Under the pieces are notes generated by a model that was not told the DNA's origin, ran no database searches, and was given only the letters and a program-made list of their open reading frames with translations. A stretch of DNA of 64,000 bases. Source: Brevinema_A sp051647245. Its GTDB lineage: Bacteria; Spirochaetota; Brevinematia; Brevinematales; Brevinemataceae. The first letter of the stretch is position 1. Each line of letters begins with the position of its first letter. Where the stretch lies: the NCBI GenBank assembly GCA_051647245.1, contig JBOFDS010000011.1, positions 62,001 to 126,000 of the forward strand. The letters run 5' to 3'. Below, one piece after another: positions 1-7,742 of the stretch. A program made the translations under genes and the position numbers.

Positions 1-38
1 GGTAATTTCCATGTAAAATACAAAAAATCAACTAACTC

Positions 39-827
39 TTAACTCCTACTATAAAAAAGTATATCAGGGTCTCCTTCAATATCAGAAGAAACAGGATAAA
101 ATCTTTGATTATTAGTATTAGTGAAATAAGTATTAATAATCACTTCTATATCTTTTCTACTGTTAGTAGAGAAGTTTGTAAACATTACAGGATAGACGAT
201 AGGAGTAACATTTGTGATTTTCTTGTAGGGATGGTTTAGTTTTCCATCGTTTGTATATATGTATACTTCATAGATAGAAGTATCCCAGAATTTAAGTTTT
301 TTAATATAATATAGTTGGTTGGTAGGGTTGAGATAGACACGCTCCATAGGTGAAATACTGCCAATATATAGCAAAGGAGCACCTGTATTAGGGAATACTT
401 CTCTTAAAGAATCATCAAAAACAGGTTCTAATTGTTTTGTTTCATCAATGGTATATGTAAAATTGGTTTTTAAAGGTGGATATGTTGACGGACTCAACTG
501 AGTATATGTGTCTGAAATAGCCAATGGACGTAGAAATACATTATCATCTTCTATAATATAGTAGCTATTATTATTAGAATCCCAGTAAATAGCTTGGTAA
601 TCTAACCCTTCGTCTCTGTTATCAAGTATGCGAGGAATTGTACCTTTAAAGCTTGTTTCAACTAAAATCAGATCCAATCCCTTATCATAAGAAACTTCGA
701 TAGGCTCTATATTAGTATGACTAACTTCATTAGTACTCACAGCCACTTCACTAGTCTTAGACGAAGTTTTTTTCTCGCTACAAGCTCCAAGAATCAAAAC
801 AGTCATTAATATCAAATAACGTAACAT
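39..827 (-). CDS. Putative lipoprotein, unknown function (262 aa)
   Basis: I recognise no family. The protein starts with a short lipoprotein signal peptide, MLRYLILMTVLILGAC, followed by a Ser/Thr/Lys-rich tether and a soluble domain rich in Tyr, Asn and Thr, so it is probably anchored in a membrane facing the periplasm or outside. An in-frame start 29 codons further upstream is possible, but the ATG at 827 has a GAGGTG ribosome site 5 bases upstream and the signal peptide begins exactly there. It is a single-gene unit: a near-consensus promoter at 921-949 reads into it and the leader carries two hairpins (841-890). Membership of the lipoprotein class is well supported; the function is unknown. 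Confidence 0.8.
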   Translation of the reverse strand: MLRYLILMTVLILGACSEKKTSSKTSEVAVSTNEVSHTNIEPIEVSYDKGLDLILVETSFKGTIPRILDNRDEGLDYQAIYWDSNNNSYYIIEDDNVFLRPLAISDTYTQLSPSTYPPLKTNFTYTIDETKQLEPVFDDSLREVFPNTGAPLLYIGSISPMERVYLNPTNQLYYIKKLKFWDTSIYEVYIYTNDGKLNHPYKKITNVTPIVYPVMFTNFSTNSRKDIEVIINTYFTNTNNQRFYPVSSDIEGDPDILFYSRS

Positions 828-840
828 GTTACACCTCAAA

Positions 841-890
841 CACACGATGTGTGAAGAACTCTCACGGACACGATGTCCATTAGTGAGAGT
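841..890 (-). promoter_or_regulatory. Two adjacent hairpins in the lipoprotein leader
   Basis: On the minus strand the leader holds a long interrupted stem (arms 858-865 and 883-890, inner stem 866-870 with 874-878) and then a shorter stem (841-853). Both contain the same 9-base core ACATCGTGT in the loop region. They lie between the promoter and the ribosome site, so they could be an RNA control element or paired protein-binding sites. Function is inferred; the inverted repeats are seen directly. Confidence 0.5.
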
Positions 891-920
891 ACTATATCTA
901 TAGGATAATCCCATAAGTAT

Positions 921-949
921 ATCTTACTATGGGGTTATTTTTTTGTCAA
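921..949 (-). promoter_or_regulatory. Promoter of the 39-827 lipoprotein gene
   Basis: TTGACA at 949-944, a 17-base spacer and TAAGAT at 926-921 on the minus strand. Transcription would start near 914, giving a leader of about 87 bases that contains both hairpins. Confidence 0.65.
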
Positions 950-966
950 TGTATTAGAGATGAGCC

Positions 967-995
967 TTGATGTTTTAGAGTTAGTATGCTATAAT
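967..995 (+). promoter_or_regulatory. Promoter of the YdhG-like gene
   Basis: TTGATG, 17 bases, then TATAAT at 990-995, with TG at 987-988 giving an extended minus-10 box. The predicted start near 1002 leaves an unusually long leader of about 120 bases before the ATG at 1124. The leader holds a small palindrome around the TTTAAA centre near 1087 but nothing recognisable as a riboswitch. Confidence 0.65.
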
Positions 996-1123
996 CTGTA
1001 TAGAAATAACCAATACGTAAAGCTCATCGAGAGACTTTACTTTGTTACTTATTAATATAACTCTATAGATTGAAGACGGTAGATTTAAAATCTATATCCT
1101 TAGCGATCTGAAAGGAACTTTCC

Positions 1124-1477
1124 ATGACTCCTATCGACACCTATATTCAAAACAGCCCTCCTGAGCATCGTGAGCGTTTGGAGTTGATTCGTAGGCTTGT
1201 GAAAGAGATTGTTCCCCTTGCAGAAGAAAAAATCGCATGGCAGATGCCAACCCTTTTTATTGAGAAAAAACGATTTCATTATGCTTGTGCAAAGAATCAC
1301 ATTGGATTCTATTTGGGAGCACAAGCGGTGATCGATTTCTCAGAAGATTGCCAAAAGCTGGGGTTAAAGACCTCAAAGGGAGCTATGCGTCTTGCTCATA
1401 GTCAAGATTTGCCCGTAGGATTTATTCAAAAACTAGTACGTTATGTTTTTCTTGAAGATAGAGAAAGCATACATTAG
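1124..1477 (+). CDS. DUF1801/YdhG-like protein (117 aa)
   Basis: This is a small cytoplasmic protein of the YdhG/DUF1801 superfamily, whose members include proteins proposed to bind iron (frataxin-like fold). The family signature is visible as the N-terminal helix with P..R..L..IR, the IAWQMPTLFIEKKRF segment (residues 38-52), and the C-terminal helix that follows a G..RL..S..LP stretch. Length is normal for the family. It is monocistronic, with its own extended minus-10 promoter and a strong terminator 30 bases after the stop. The biochemical role is not settled for the family, so no reaction is assigned. Confidence 0.85.
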   Translation: MTPIDTYIQNSPPEHRERLELIRRLVKEIVPLAEEKIAWQMPTLFIEKKRFHYACAKNHIGFYLGAQAVIDFSEDCQKLGLKTSKGAMRLAHSQDLPVGFIQKLVRYVFLEDRESIH

Positions 1478-1507
1478 GTTTTATATTTTATAGTTTACCA
1501 ATAAAAA

Positions 1508-1543
1508 AGAGCTCGAAGTAGATTTACTTCAAGCTCTTTTTTT
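1508..1543. terminator. Bidirectional terminator between convergent genes
   Basis: Inverted repeat with arms AGAGCT-GAAGTA and TACTTC-AGCTCT around a GATT loop, followed by eight T on the plus strand and by an A/T tract on the other side. It serves both the YdhG-like gene and the hydrolase on the minus strand. Confidence 0.85.
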
Positions 1544-2607
1544 TATTTATGTAACTTATTTTCTTTCAACCATTTGAAAAGATGATCTGCTAGTATATCA
1601 TTATTTTTCTCAGCAAAGAGAAAGTGTGTATTACCAAAGATTCCGATTTTTGGGAGTTCCACAAGTTTAGCGTTTCCACCATGCTTATTGATCGTTTCAA
1701 CAAACTGACGCCCTAACTCGAGTCGTACTCTCCAGTTCTCAGCCCCTAGATCATCTGAGATTTCGTTTGCTTCGGTAATATAATCACCAAAATAAACAAT
1801 AATAGGAATTTCTGTAAGTTTTTTAAAGTCCTCTAAAGATACCGAGATACCTTCCAAAACGCCTGTTCGGCTAGGCATAGGAGATGGGACTTCACCTTCA
1901 GGAAATAAGTAAGATCCAGGTTCATAGGCAACAACAGAAGTGATTTTATTATTCTGAATAGCAGCAAACCAACCAGGAACACCACCTTGAGAGTGTGTGA
2001 CAAGGATCCCCTCACCAACTTTATCAAAAACTTTAGCCGTACTATCTGCAATTATTTGGGTATCAAAAGCACCTGTATTAGGGGTAATCCAACGAAAAAA
2101 TTCTTCTAAACTTTCTGAGTCTTGAGGGAATTGACTTGTCTCAAAGTGATTAGGCCATTGCCCCATTCTCCAAATTTCAAACCACATCTGTTCATCAGCG
2201 ACAGGGGTAATGGTGGCTGGTACAGTACTTTTCCCAGCTTGTCCTCGGCGAGGTTGATCCATGACATAGGTCGCAAATCCTTTTTTCAGGAATAGTGTTT
2301 GAAGTCCATCCCTACCATCTGGGGTGGTTTGCCAACCTTTTCCAGATTGGAAAGCTCCATGAAGAAAGACCATAGCTTATTTGCGAGCATTTTTAGGGAT
2401 TTGATAAAATACAGAAGCATGATCACCGTGGTAGGTTTGACCTGCAGGATAGGGTTGCCAATTATTAAAATCTTGACTGCGATATTCTCCGGCATTAGTG
2501 ATAACGCTACCACCGGCAGAAAAATTGCCTTGCTTTGTAATTACGATATTATTAGATGCGCAAGATACCAAAAACAAAAATATAAAAATAATATATAGAT
2601 TTTTCAT
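1543..2607 (-). pseudogene. Alpha/beta hydrolase lipoprotein split by an in-frame TAA
   Basis: Two open frames, 2377-2607 (76 codons) and 1543-2373 (276 codons), lie in the same reading frame and are separated only by TAA at 2379-2377 and one Ala codon. Joined, they make a full secreted alpha/beta hydrolase of about 353 residues: lipoprotein signal MKNLYIIFIFLFLVSC, then YQIPKNARK, then the strand VFLHG with oxyanion-hole residues, DQPRRG, the nucleophile elbow THSQGG (serine about residue 206) and a GNTH histidine near the C terminus. The stop falls just before the first core strand of the fold, where homologs simply continue. The second ATG has no ribosome site, so the catalytic part is probably poorly made or not made. 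The first ATG overlaps the cupin stop (TAATG). A sequencing error is the main alternative. Confidence 0.8.
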
Positions 2608-3113
2608 TACTTATTTTCTCCTAAAACTTCTTCTAACCAAGTAACTTGATTATTTTGAGGGTTTGGGGTTAGAGCAACATGAGCAAACCAACTCTGAGAT
2701 GCAGCTCCATGCCAATGTTCCACATTTGCTGGGATACGAACAATATCACCTTTTTTGAGAATTTGAACAGGCTTTCCTCGTTCTTGATAACGACCTTCTC
2801 CATCTGTAGCAAGTAAAATTTGCCCTGCACTATGCTTGTGCCAGAATGTTTTGGCATTTGGTTCAAAAGTAACATTTGCAGCTGGTAGATTAAATGCAGG
2901 ATCAGCATCACTTAGACGATTAAGAAATGTCTCTCCACTAAAATATTGTGAATTTGGATTAGGAATCCCCTCCCCAAATGTAGATTCAAAAGGTTTTAAG
3001 CTTGTTGCTACTGATTGGATTTGATTGATTTGGGCTTGAGATAGTCCCAAATTCTTCCCAAGATTGATATGAGAATTCAGCTGAGCTTGAACATCTTCCA
3101 ACACCGTCAACAT
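2607..3113 (-). CDS. Cupin protein with a truncated carboxymuconolactone-decarboxylase-like N terminus
   Basis: Residues about 78-150 form a single cupin barrel with metal-binding histidines in TFWHKHSAGQ and VEHWHG, as in cupins that follow carboxymuconolactone decarboxylase (CMD) domains. The first 35 residues match only the last helices of a CMD domain. In the same frame upstream of the ATG, codons 3114 to about 3194 read EHLFADLFARD and EDREIATIS, typical CMD sequence, but there is no start codon and TAG lies at 3230-3228. The gene has therefore lost its 5' end, and the neighbouring regulator gene now begins inside the remnant. The cupin itself is intact and might still be translated. It sits directly upstream of the broken hydrolase, with stop and start overlapping. 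Confidence 0.75.
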   Translation of the reverse strand: MLTVLEDVQAQLNSHINLGKNLGLSQAQINQIQSVATSLKPFESTFGEGIPNPNSQYFSGETFLNRLSDADPAFNLPAANVTFEPNAKTFWHKHSAGQILLATDGEGRYQERGKPVQILKKGDIVRIPANVEHWHGAASQSWFAHVALTPNPQNNQVTWLEEVLGENK

Positions 3114-3179
3114 AGAAATAGTAGCAATTTCCCTATCCTCATAACTGAGAATATCTCTGGCAAAAAGATCTGCAAAAAG

Positions 3180-4067
3180 ATGCTCTCTCGAGAAAAAATC
3201 AAAAAAATGCTCCCCTCCACAAAGGTTCTACAAACTAGCATTGAGGGTTTTTATATTATTCGACGAGATGAAGCCCCCCTCGAACAAGTTGGCATACTCT
3301 ACAGACCTCTCACTGTGTCAATTTTAGATGGCTACAAAGATTCTATCTTAGGGAATGAAAGGCTAAGATATGGACGTAACGAAACTATGGTTACAGGAAT
3401 TGACATGGTTTGTTCTAGTTATATTTCCGATGCCAGTCCTGATCATCCCTACTTGGCAGTAATGTTGGAGTTAGACCAGAATTTGATTCTTGATCTTCTA
3501 CAAGAAATTGATTTTATTGATGAAGATGGTAGGGCTCACAGAAGTGCAGCAACCGCTGAATCCGATACGATGGTGCTAAATGCTTACTCTCGTTTAATTG
3601 ATTTACTAGAGATGCCTGAAAAACAACAAAAAATCCTTGCTCCAATAATCATTAGAGAGATCTACTTCCGATTACTAACGGGAAAATTAGGAGAACAAAT
3701 TCAGTCTCTTTATATCACAGGCTCTATTAGTCAACGAATATCGAGAGCGGCGGCATGGATCCGTGAAAATTTTAAAAGCACATTTAAAGTGGAGGAATTA
3801 GCCACAAGATTTCATATGGCTCCGTCTTCTTTTTATCGTAATTTCAATAAAGTCACCAGTCTTACCCCTATTCAATACCAAAAACAATTACGCCTTTATG
3901 AGGCTCGTCGTTTGATACTTTCTGGGGAAGATGCTGTTAATGCGGCGTATGGAGTTGGATATGAAAGCTCTACCCAATTTCATAAAGAATACAAAAGAAT
4001 GTTTGGTGCTCCACCGAAAACAGACATAAAAAATATACTTTCATCAAGACAAACTCTAAGTATATAA
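3180..4067 (+). CDS. AraC-family transcriptional regulator
   Basis: The N-terminal half matches the AraC_N ligand domain (from about residue 18: IEGFYIIRRDEAP, then ILYRPLTVSILDG and SPDHPYLAVMLELD). The C-terminal 100 residues carry two helix-turn-helix motifs (EELATRFHMAPSSFYRNF and the VGYESSTQFHKEYKRMFG signature). Regulators of this group often sit beside cupin, hydrolase and aldo/keto reductase genes and activate them in response to small molecules. The start is uncertain: ATG at 3180 or 3207, neither with a good ribosome site, and the frame stays open back to 3069. The gene begins inside the remnant of the divergent CMD-cupin gene, so its native promoter seems to have been lost. Confidence 0.85.
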   Translation: MLSREKIKKMLPSTKVLQTSIEGFYIIRRDEAPLEQVGILYRPLTVSILDGYKDSILGNERLRYGRNETMVTGIDMVCSSYISDASPDHPYLAVMLELDQNLILDLLQEIDFIDEDGRAHRSAATAESDTMVLNAYSRLIDLLEMPEKQQKILAPIIIREIYFRLLTGKLGEQIQSLYITGSISQRISRAAAWIRENFKSTFKVEELATRFHMAPSSFYRNFNKVTSLTPIQYQKQLRLYEARRLILSGEDAVNAAYGVGYESSTQFHKEYKRMFGAPPKTDIKNILSSRQTLSI

Positions 4068-4155
4068 TCAATCTATTTGTGATTGTTTTCTATTTAGAGA
4101 TTAGACATTCAACAATAAGCAAAAACTATGTTATAAATTCTCACTCTAAAATCAC

Positions 4156-4183
4156 AAAAGTCGTACCTTACAGTACGACTTTT
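4156..4183. terminator. Bidirectional terminator
   Basis: Perfect 11-base arms AAAAGTCGTAC and GTACGACTTTT around a 6-base loop, lying between the convergent AraC and aldo/keto reductase genes. It serves both strands. Confidence 0.85.
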
Positions 4184-4212
4184 ATATAAGCTCATGATAA
4201 AGTTATGAATAT

Positions 4213-5061
4213 CTAGTGAATTTTATAAGTGCTGAGTCTTCTAACAATCTCTGGATCACGGTGAGAGAAAAAGAGACTTTCATTGAGGTCAATTATTTTG
4301 ATAGTGTTCATATCTTTTTCAGACAATTCAAAATCAAAAACTTCAAAGTTTTGTTGGATACGATCTTTATTAACAGATTTTGGAATGACAACAACATTAC
4401 GTTGAACTAACCAACGAAGCACGACTTGTGCAACTGATTTTCCATATTGATTTCCGATCTCAAGGAGTTGTTCATTTTGGAAGAGATTGTTTTTACCTTC
4501 AGCAAAAGGTCCCCAAGATTGGATTTGGACTCCATTTTCTTTCAAGAAGTTTTCCTCTTCGATACGTTGGTAGAAGGGGTGAGTTTCGATTTGATTAATC
4601 ATTGGTGCGATCTTATTGTTAGCGATCATATCCATGACCCTATCATTATGGAAGTTACTCACACCGATAGCTTTGATTTTGCCAGCATTATAGAGTTCTT
4701 CCATGGCACGCCATGCTCCATGTATATCTCCAAAAGGTTGGTGGATTAGATAGAGGTCAAGATAATCCAAGCCAAGATTATTCAAAGATTTCTCAAACGC
4801 TTTTTTAGTTGCTTCATATCCGACATCTTGTACCCAAACTTTTGTTGTGATAAACATTTCTTCACGAGCAACACCGCTTTTTTTAATAGCATTCCCGACT
4901 GATTCTTCATTTTGATAGGAAGCTGCTGTATCGATCAAACGATACCCCTCCTCGATCGCATCCAAGACAGCTTTTTCACAAGCTTCCGGTTCTGGCACTT
5001 GGAAAACTCCAAAGCCTAAAATAGGCATTTTTAGCCCATTATTTAATGTAACATAATTCAT
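4213..5061 (-). CDS. Aldo/keto reductase, 2,5-diketogluconate-reductase-like (282 aa)
   Basis: A cytoplasmic NADPH-dependent reductase of aldehydes and ketones with a TIM barrel. The catalytic tetrad is complete: D44 and Y49 in RLIDTAASYQNEE, K74 in ITTKVW and H107 in LYLIHQPF. The nucleotide-binding region VVVIPKSVNKDRIQQNFEVF is also normal. Length fits the family. ATG at 5061 is preferred over the TTG one codon earlier because AAGGAG lies 6 bases upstream. It is the one undamaged enzyme of the 1.5-5.1 kb island and faces the AraC gene tail to tail. The physiological substrate cannot be read from the sequence. Confidence 0.92.
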   Translation of the reverse strand: MNYVTLNNGLKMPILGFGVFQVPEPEACEKAVLDAIEEGYRLIDTAASYQNEESVGNAIKKSGVAREEMFITTKVWVQDVGYEATKKAFEKSLNNLGLDYLDLYLIHQPFGDIHGAWRAMEELYNAGKIKAIGVSNFHNDRVMDMIANNKIAPMINQIETHPFYQRIEEENFLKENGVQIQSWGPFAEGKNNLFQNEQLLEIGNQYGKSVAQVVLRWLVQRNVVVIPKSVNKDRIQQNFEVFDFELSEKDMNTIKIIDLNESLFFSHRDPEIVRRLSTYKIH

Positions 5062-5217
5062 CAAATACTCCTTCGAGTTTTTTATTTCATTAATTATAGC
5101 ACTTTTTCAAGTAATAAAAAGACATTATCCTACCTAATTACTATCAAATTCTCTCACAAGAAAATTCTAATCACTAGATCGCTCATCATTCATCTGATAA
5201 ATTTTACATAACAGGTC

Positions 5218-5246
5218 TTGCTAGAAGAGTTTATTTGTTGTATAAT
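5218..5246 (+). promoter_or_regulatory. Promoter of the ankyrin-repeat gene
   Basis: TTGCTA, 17 bases, TATAAT at 5241-5246. The start near 5253 gives a leader of about 35 bases. The rest of the 5062-5217 spacer shows nothing recognisable. Confidence 0.6.
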
Positions 5247-5287
5247 GCAAGAAGAGAACAGTTTCAATGCTACTTGAGGAGTTAAAT

Positions 5288-5809
5288 ATGAAAAGTATAG
5301 CTTTTGCCTTTTTATTTGGTTTTTTGATCAGTGTTTCGACGCACGCACAAGATATTGTATATTATGCTCTAAAAGGAAATCTTCCCGAAGTACAAAAATG
5401 TATCAGCCAAGGCGCAAATATTAATGAACCCAACCACAGAGGAGACACAGCATTGATTTTTGCTTCAAGATATGGTCGATTAGAGGTCGTAAAAGAGCTT
5501 CTTGCGAATAAAGTGGATGTAAACAAATCAAATCGTAGTGGTCAGACTCCTTTGATTTTAGCATCGAGATATGGGCACCTTGAGATTGTAAAGCTTCTCA
5601 TTGCAAACAAGGCAGATGTCAATAAAGCAAACAAACGAGGCGATACGGCGTTAATTTATGCTGCTTACAAATGGCATGAGGATATTATTGAACAATTAAT
5701 TCTTGCTGGAGCTGAAGTCAAAAAATCAAATAATAGAGGCGATACAGCATTTAGTATCGCTGGATCAAATTCAAAAATTCGTCAAATCCTAAAAGATAAC
5801 GGAGCATAA
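5288..5809 (+). CDS. Secreted ankyrin-repeat protein (173 aa)
   Basis: A cleavable signal peptide (MKSIAFAFLFGFLISVSTHA, cleavage before QD) leads into about four ankyrin repeats covering nearly the whole mature protein. Repeat hallmarks are GDTALIFASRYGRLEVVKEL, GQTPLILASRYGHLEIVKLL and GDTALIYAAY, each followed by an A.VN/K loop. Ankyrin repeats bind proteins; a periplasmic partner is likely, but nothing here identifies it. The frame opens seven codons earlier, yet ATG 5288 has GAGGAG at the right distance and starts the signal peptide. It has its own promoter, and a terminator follows directly on the stop. Confidence 0.9.
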   Translation: MKSIAFAFLFGFLISVSTHAQDIVYYALKGNLPEVQKCISQGANINEPNHRGDTALIFASRYGRLEVVKELLANKVDVNKSNRSGQTPLILASRYGHLEIVKLLIANKADVNKANKRGDTALIYAAYKWHEDIIEQLILAGAEVKKSNNRGDTAFSIAGSNSKIRQILKDNGA

Positions 5810-5812
5810 AAA

Positions 5813-5840
5813 ATCCCCTAAACTAGGGGATTTTTTTGAT
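5813..5840. terminator. Bidirectional terminator
   Basis: AATCCCCTA and TAGGGGATT arms with flanking A and T tracts, starting four bases after the ankyrin stop. It also lies 15 bases past the stop of the minus-strand lipoprotein gene. Confidence 0.85.
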
Positions 5841-5854
5841 GAATATTTATTATT

Positions 5855-6433
5855 CTAATTTACAGAAGTAGAAATGAGATGTGAATTGATGATAGGATTT
5901 CGACCATCGAGATCATACTTACCTTGTAAGATGAAGCTTGTGAAGTTAATTTTTTGCATATAATGAAGAGGACTACCAGCTTCAAACATAGATTCTTCTG
6001 GTTTGGTCATTTCAAATGCTTTTGGGCTAGACATTGTCCAATTTTGTACCAAAGTAAATACGATGAAATATTCAATAGTGCTTGGATAATCAACCAGTAA
6101 TTCTCCTCGTTTAGGTATAAAAGAATACTTTACGTTTTCGAGTGGGAGATTTTTGGATAGATCGAGGGTTTGTAGATCATACTCCTGAATGGCATCAAAA
6201 TTTTGATCTACAAAATAATACTTACCATCAACGACACGAACAGGCATGACGACATAATAAGAAGAGTTTTCGGCATCTTCATAATCAATAGAATCGGCAA
6301 TTTGTATTGTGTTGGTGGTGATTACGATTGGAGTGGTTCCATCACCAGTATTGGATGAGTCATTTGTTGCTTGTTTAGTTACCTGACAAGCAATAAATAA
6401 AATAGGAATAATGAATAATAAGATCTTTTTCAT
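5855..6433 (-). CDS. Putative lipoprotein, unknown function (192 aa)
   Basis: Signal peptide MKKILLFIIPILFIAC with a cysteine at residue 16, then a Thr/Asn/Ser-rich linker and a soluble beta-rich domain. I recognise no family. ATG at 6433 is chosen over one 17 codons upstream because AAGGAG lies 6 bases before it and the signal peptide starts there. In general organisation it resembles the lipoprotein at 39-827 (signal, low-complexity tether, Tyr-rich domain, many Asn), but I cannot claim homology by eye. It is monocistronic with its own promoter at 6463-6491. Confidence 0.8.
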   Translation of the reverse strand: MKKILLFIIPILFIACQVTKQATNDSSNTGDGTTPIVITTNTIQIADSIDYEDAENSSYYVVMPVRVVDGKYYFVDQNFDAIQEYDLQTLDLSKNLPLENVKYSFIPKRGELLVDYPSTIEYFIVFTLVQNWTMSSPKAFEMTKPEESMFEAGSPLHYMQKINFTSFILQGKYDLDGRNPIINSHLISTSVN

Positions 6434-6462
6434 TGAATTCTCCTTGTTTAATATATATTTAT

Positions 6463-6491
6463 AATATAATCTTTTTAGCACCATAAGACAA
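6463..6491 (-). promoter_or_regulatory. Promoter of the 5855-6433 lipoprotein gene
   Basis: TTGTCT, 17 bases, TATATT on the minus strand, about 30 bases before the ATG. It is back to back with the plus-strand promoter at 6524-6552. Confidence 0.55.
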
Positions 6492-6523
6492 ATTTACCTC
6501 GAAAAAGTCCCCTTTTTGATGAG

Positions 6524-6552
6524 TTGACTTTAAGCGTACATCATACTATAAT
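6524..6552 (+). promoter_or_regulatory. Promoter of the putative metal exporter and cysS
   Basis: TTGACT, 17 bases, TATAAT at 6547-6552. The predicted start near 6559 leaves a 25-base leader with GGGGAG before the ATG at 6585. Confidence 0.7.
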
Positions 6553-6584
6553 ATAAGGGATCTCAAGATAAGGGGAGCCTAAAT

Positions 6585-7721
6585 ATGTGGTCACTTTTTT
6601 ATGATGCTGCCTCCAGTGCTTTTATTCAAGTAGGTAGTTTTGTTGCTATTACGTTGTTTCTTTTTGGATATATAAATTTCGCTAGTGGTGGGAAAGTTAT
6701 CCGTGCGATTCAGGAAAAGAAAAAACTCCAAGTATTATTTGGAGCTTTGCTTGGTTTGACGCCTGGTTGTGGTGGAGCTATTCTTATCATGCCTCTTTAC
6801 TTAAAAGGGCAAGTAACTTTTGGAACGGTTGTCGCTACACTTGTAGCAACGATGGGTGATGCTGCTTTTGTCTTACTTACCACCCTTCCTAAACAATTCA
6901 TTTTGGTTTCTCTGATTTCTTTAGTAACGGGTGTTATTACTGGATATACGATTGATTATTTCAAGATTGGTTCTAAGCTAAATACTCCCATTTCTGATAT
7001 TGAGTTGAAGTGCAATAAAATGTTCCAAGAAGAAGTTACAGAATTTCAAGATCAAAATATATCTTCACCGATTTCTATGGGGAAACTCCAGACTGCTGTT
7101 TATTTTTTTAGGCATCATATTGGTTTTGTGATTTTTTGGATATTTGCTGTGTTATCGCTCCCTCTTGGAATCATGAATCTACTCCAAATAGACTTCGACA
7201 ATGCTTTTCCTATTAAGAATCTTGGATTGATAGGATTTTGGGGGACGATATTTAGTATTCTCTACAACCTCATCACTCAAAAAATACTTGTTGACGATGT
7301 CTTACCTGAAGTAAAAAGTAAACAAGACTCTTTTAGAGAGACCCTTGTGCACAATGCTGAAGAAACAGCCTTTGTGATTATGTGGGTGTTTTTTGCGCTC
7401 TTTGCTTATGAGGTTTTAATTACGTATCTAAATGGACAAGAATTTATTGATTTTATTATTACTAAAAACGGATATCTTGGGGTGATTGGGGGATTATTAG
7501 TGGGATTGATTCCAGGCTGTGGCCCTCATATTATTCTCACAACACTTTATATTCAAGGCATCATCCCGTTTTCGGTACTTGTAACAAACGCCATCTCAAA
7601 TGACGGAGACGCACTTTTTCCTCTTCTTGCTATGGATAAGCGTTCTGCCTTTTTTGCATCGCTCTACAGTACAATCCCAGCATTTATTGTGGGGACGACG
7701 CTCTACCTTTTAGGTTTTTAA
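6585..7721 (+). CDS. Putative heavy-metal/manganese exporter, ArsP_2-like (378 aa)
   Basis: A polytopic inner-membrane protein with about ten hydrophobic segments in two related halves. Each half carries the same signature, GLTPGCGGAI near residue 56 and GLIPGCGPHI near residue 307, each followed by a segment of the type T..V....GD..F.LL. This inverted duplication with paired PGCG motifs is typical of the ArsP_2 family, annotated as a putative 10-TM heavy-metal or manganese exporter. The central loop (about residues 125-170) is hydrophilic and charged. It is the first gene of a probable two-gene transcript, with cysS 21 bases downstream. The transported ion is inferred from the family only. 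Confidence 0.75.
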   Translation: MWSLFYDAASSAFIQVGSFVAITLFLFGYINFASGGKVIRAIQEKKKLQVLFGALLGLTPGCGGAILIMPLYLKGQVTFGTVVATLVATMGDAAFVLLTTLPKQFILVSLISLVTGVITGYTIDYFKIGSKLNTPISDIELKCNKMFQEEVTEFQDQNISSPISMGKLQTAVYFFRHHIGFVIFWIFAVLSLPLGIMNLLQIDFDNAFPIKNLGLIGFWGTIFSILYNLITQKILVDDVLPEVKSKQDSFRETLVHNAEETAFVIMWVFFALFAYEVLITYLNGQEFIDFIITKNGYLGVIGGLLVGLIPGCGPHIILTTLYIQGIIPFSVLVTNAISNDGDALFPLLAMDKRSAFFASLYSTIPAFIVGTTLYLLGF

Positions 7722-7742
7722 TTTCAAAATAAGGATTTCTCG

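Noticed and set aside
1075..1110. A stretch with an anticodon-loop look (ATTTAAAATCT) before the YdhG-like gene
   Set aside because: No acceptor stem, D arm or T arm with GTTCGA can be paired around it, so it is not a tRNA; it is a short palindrome in a leader.
2377..2379. In-frame TAA as programmed readthrough or code reassignment
   Set aside because: TAA ends most other genes in the window, and no conserved hairpin or readthrough context follows it.
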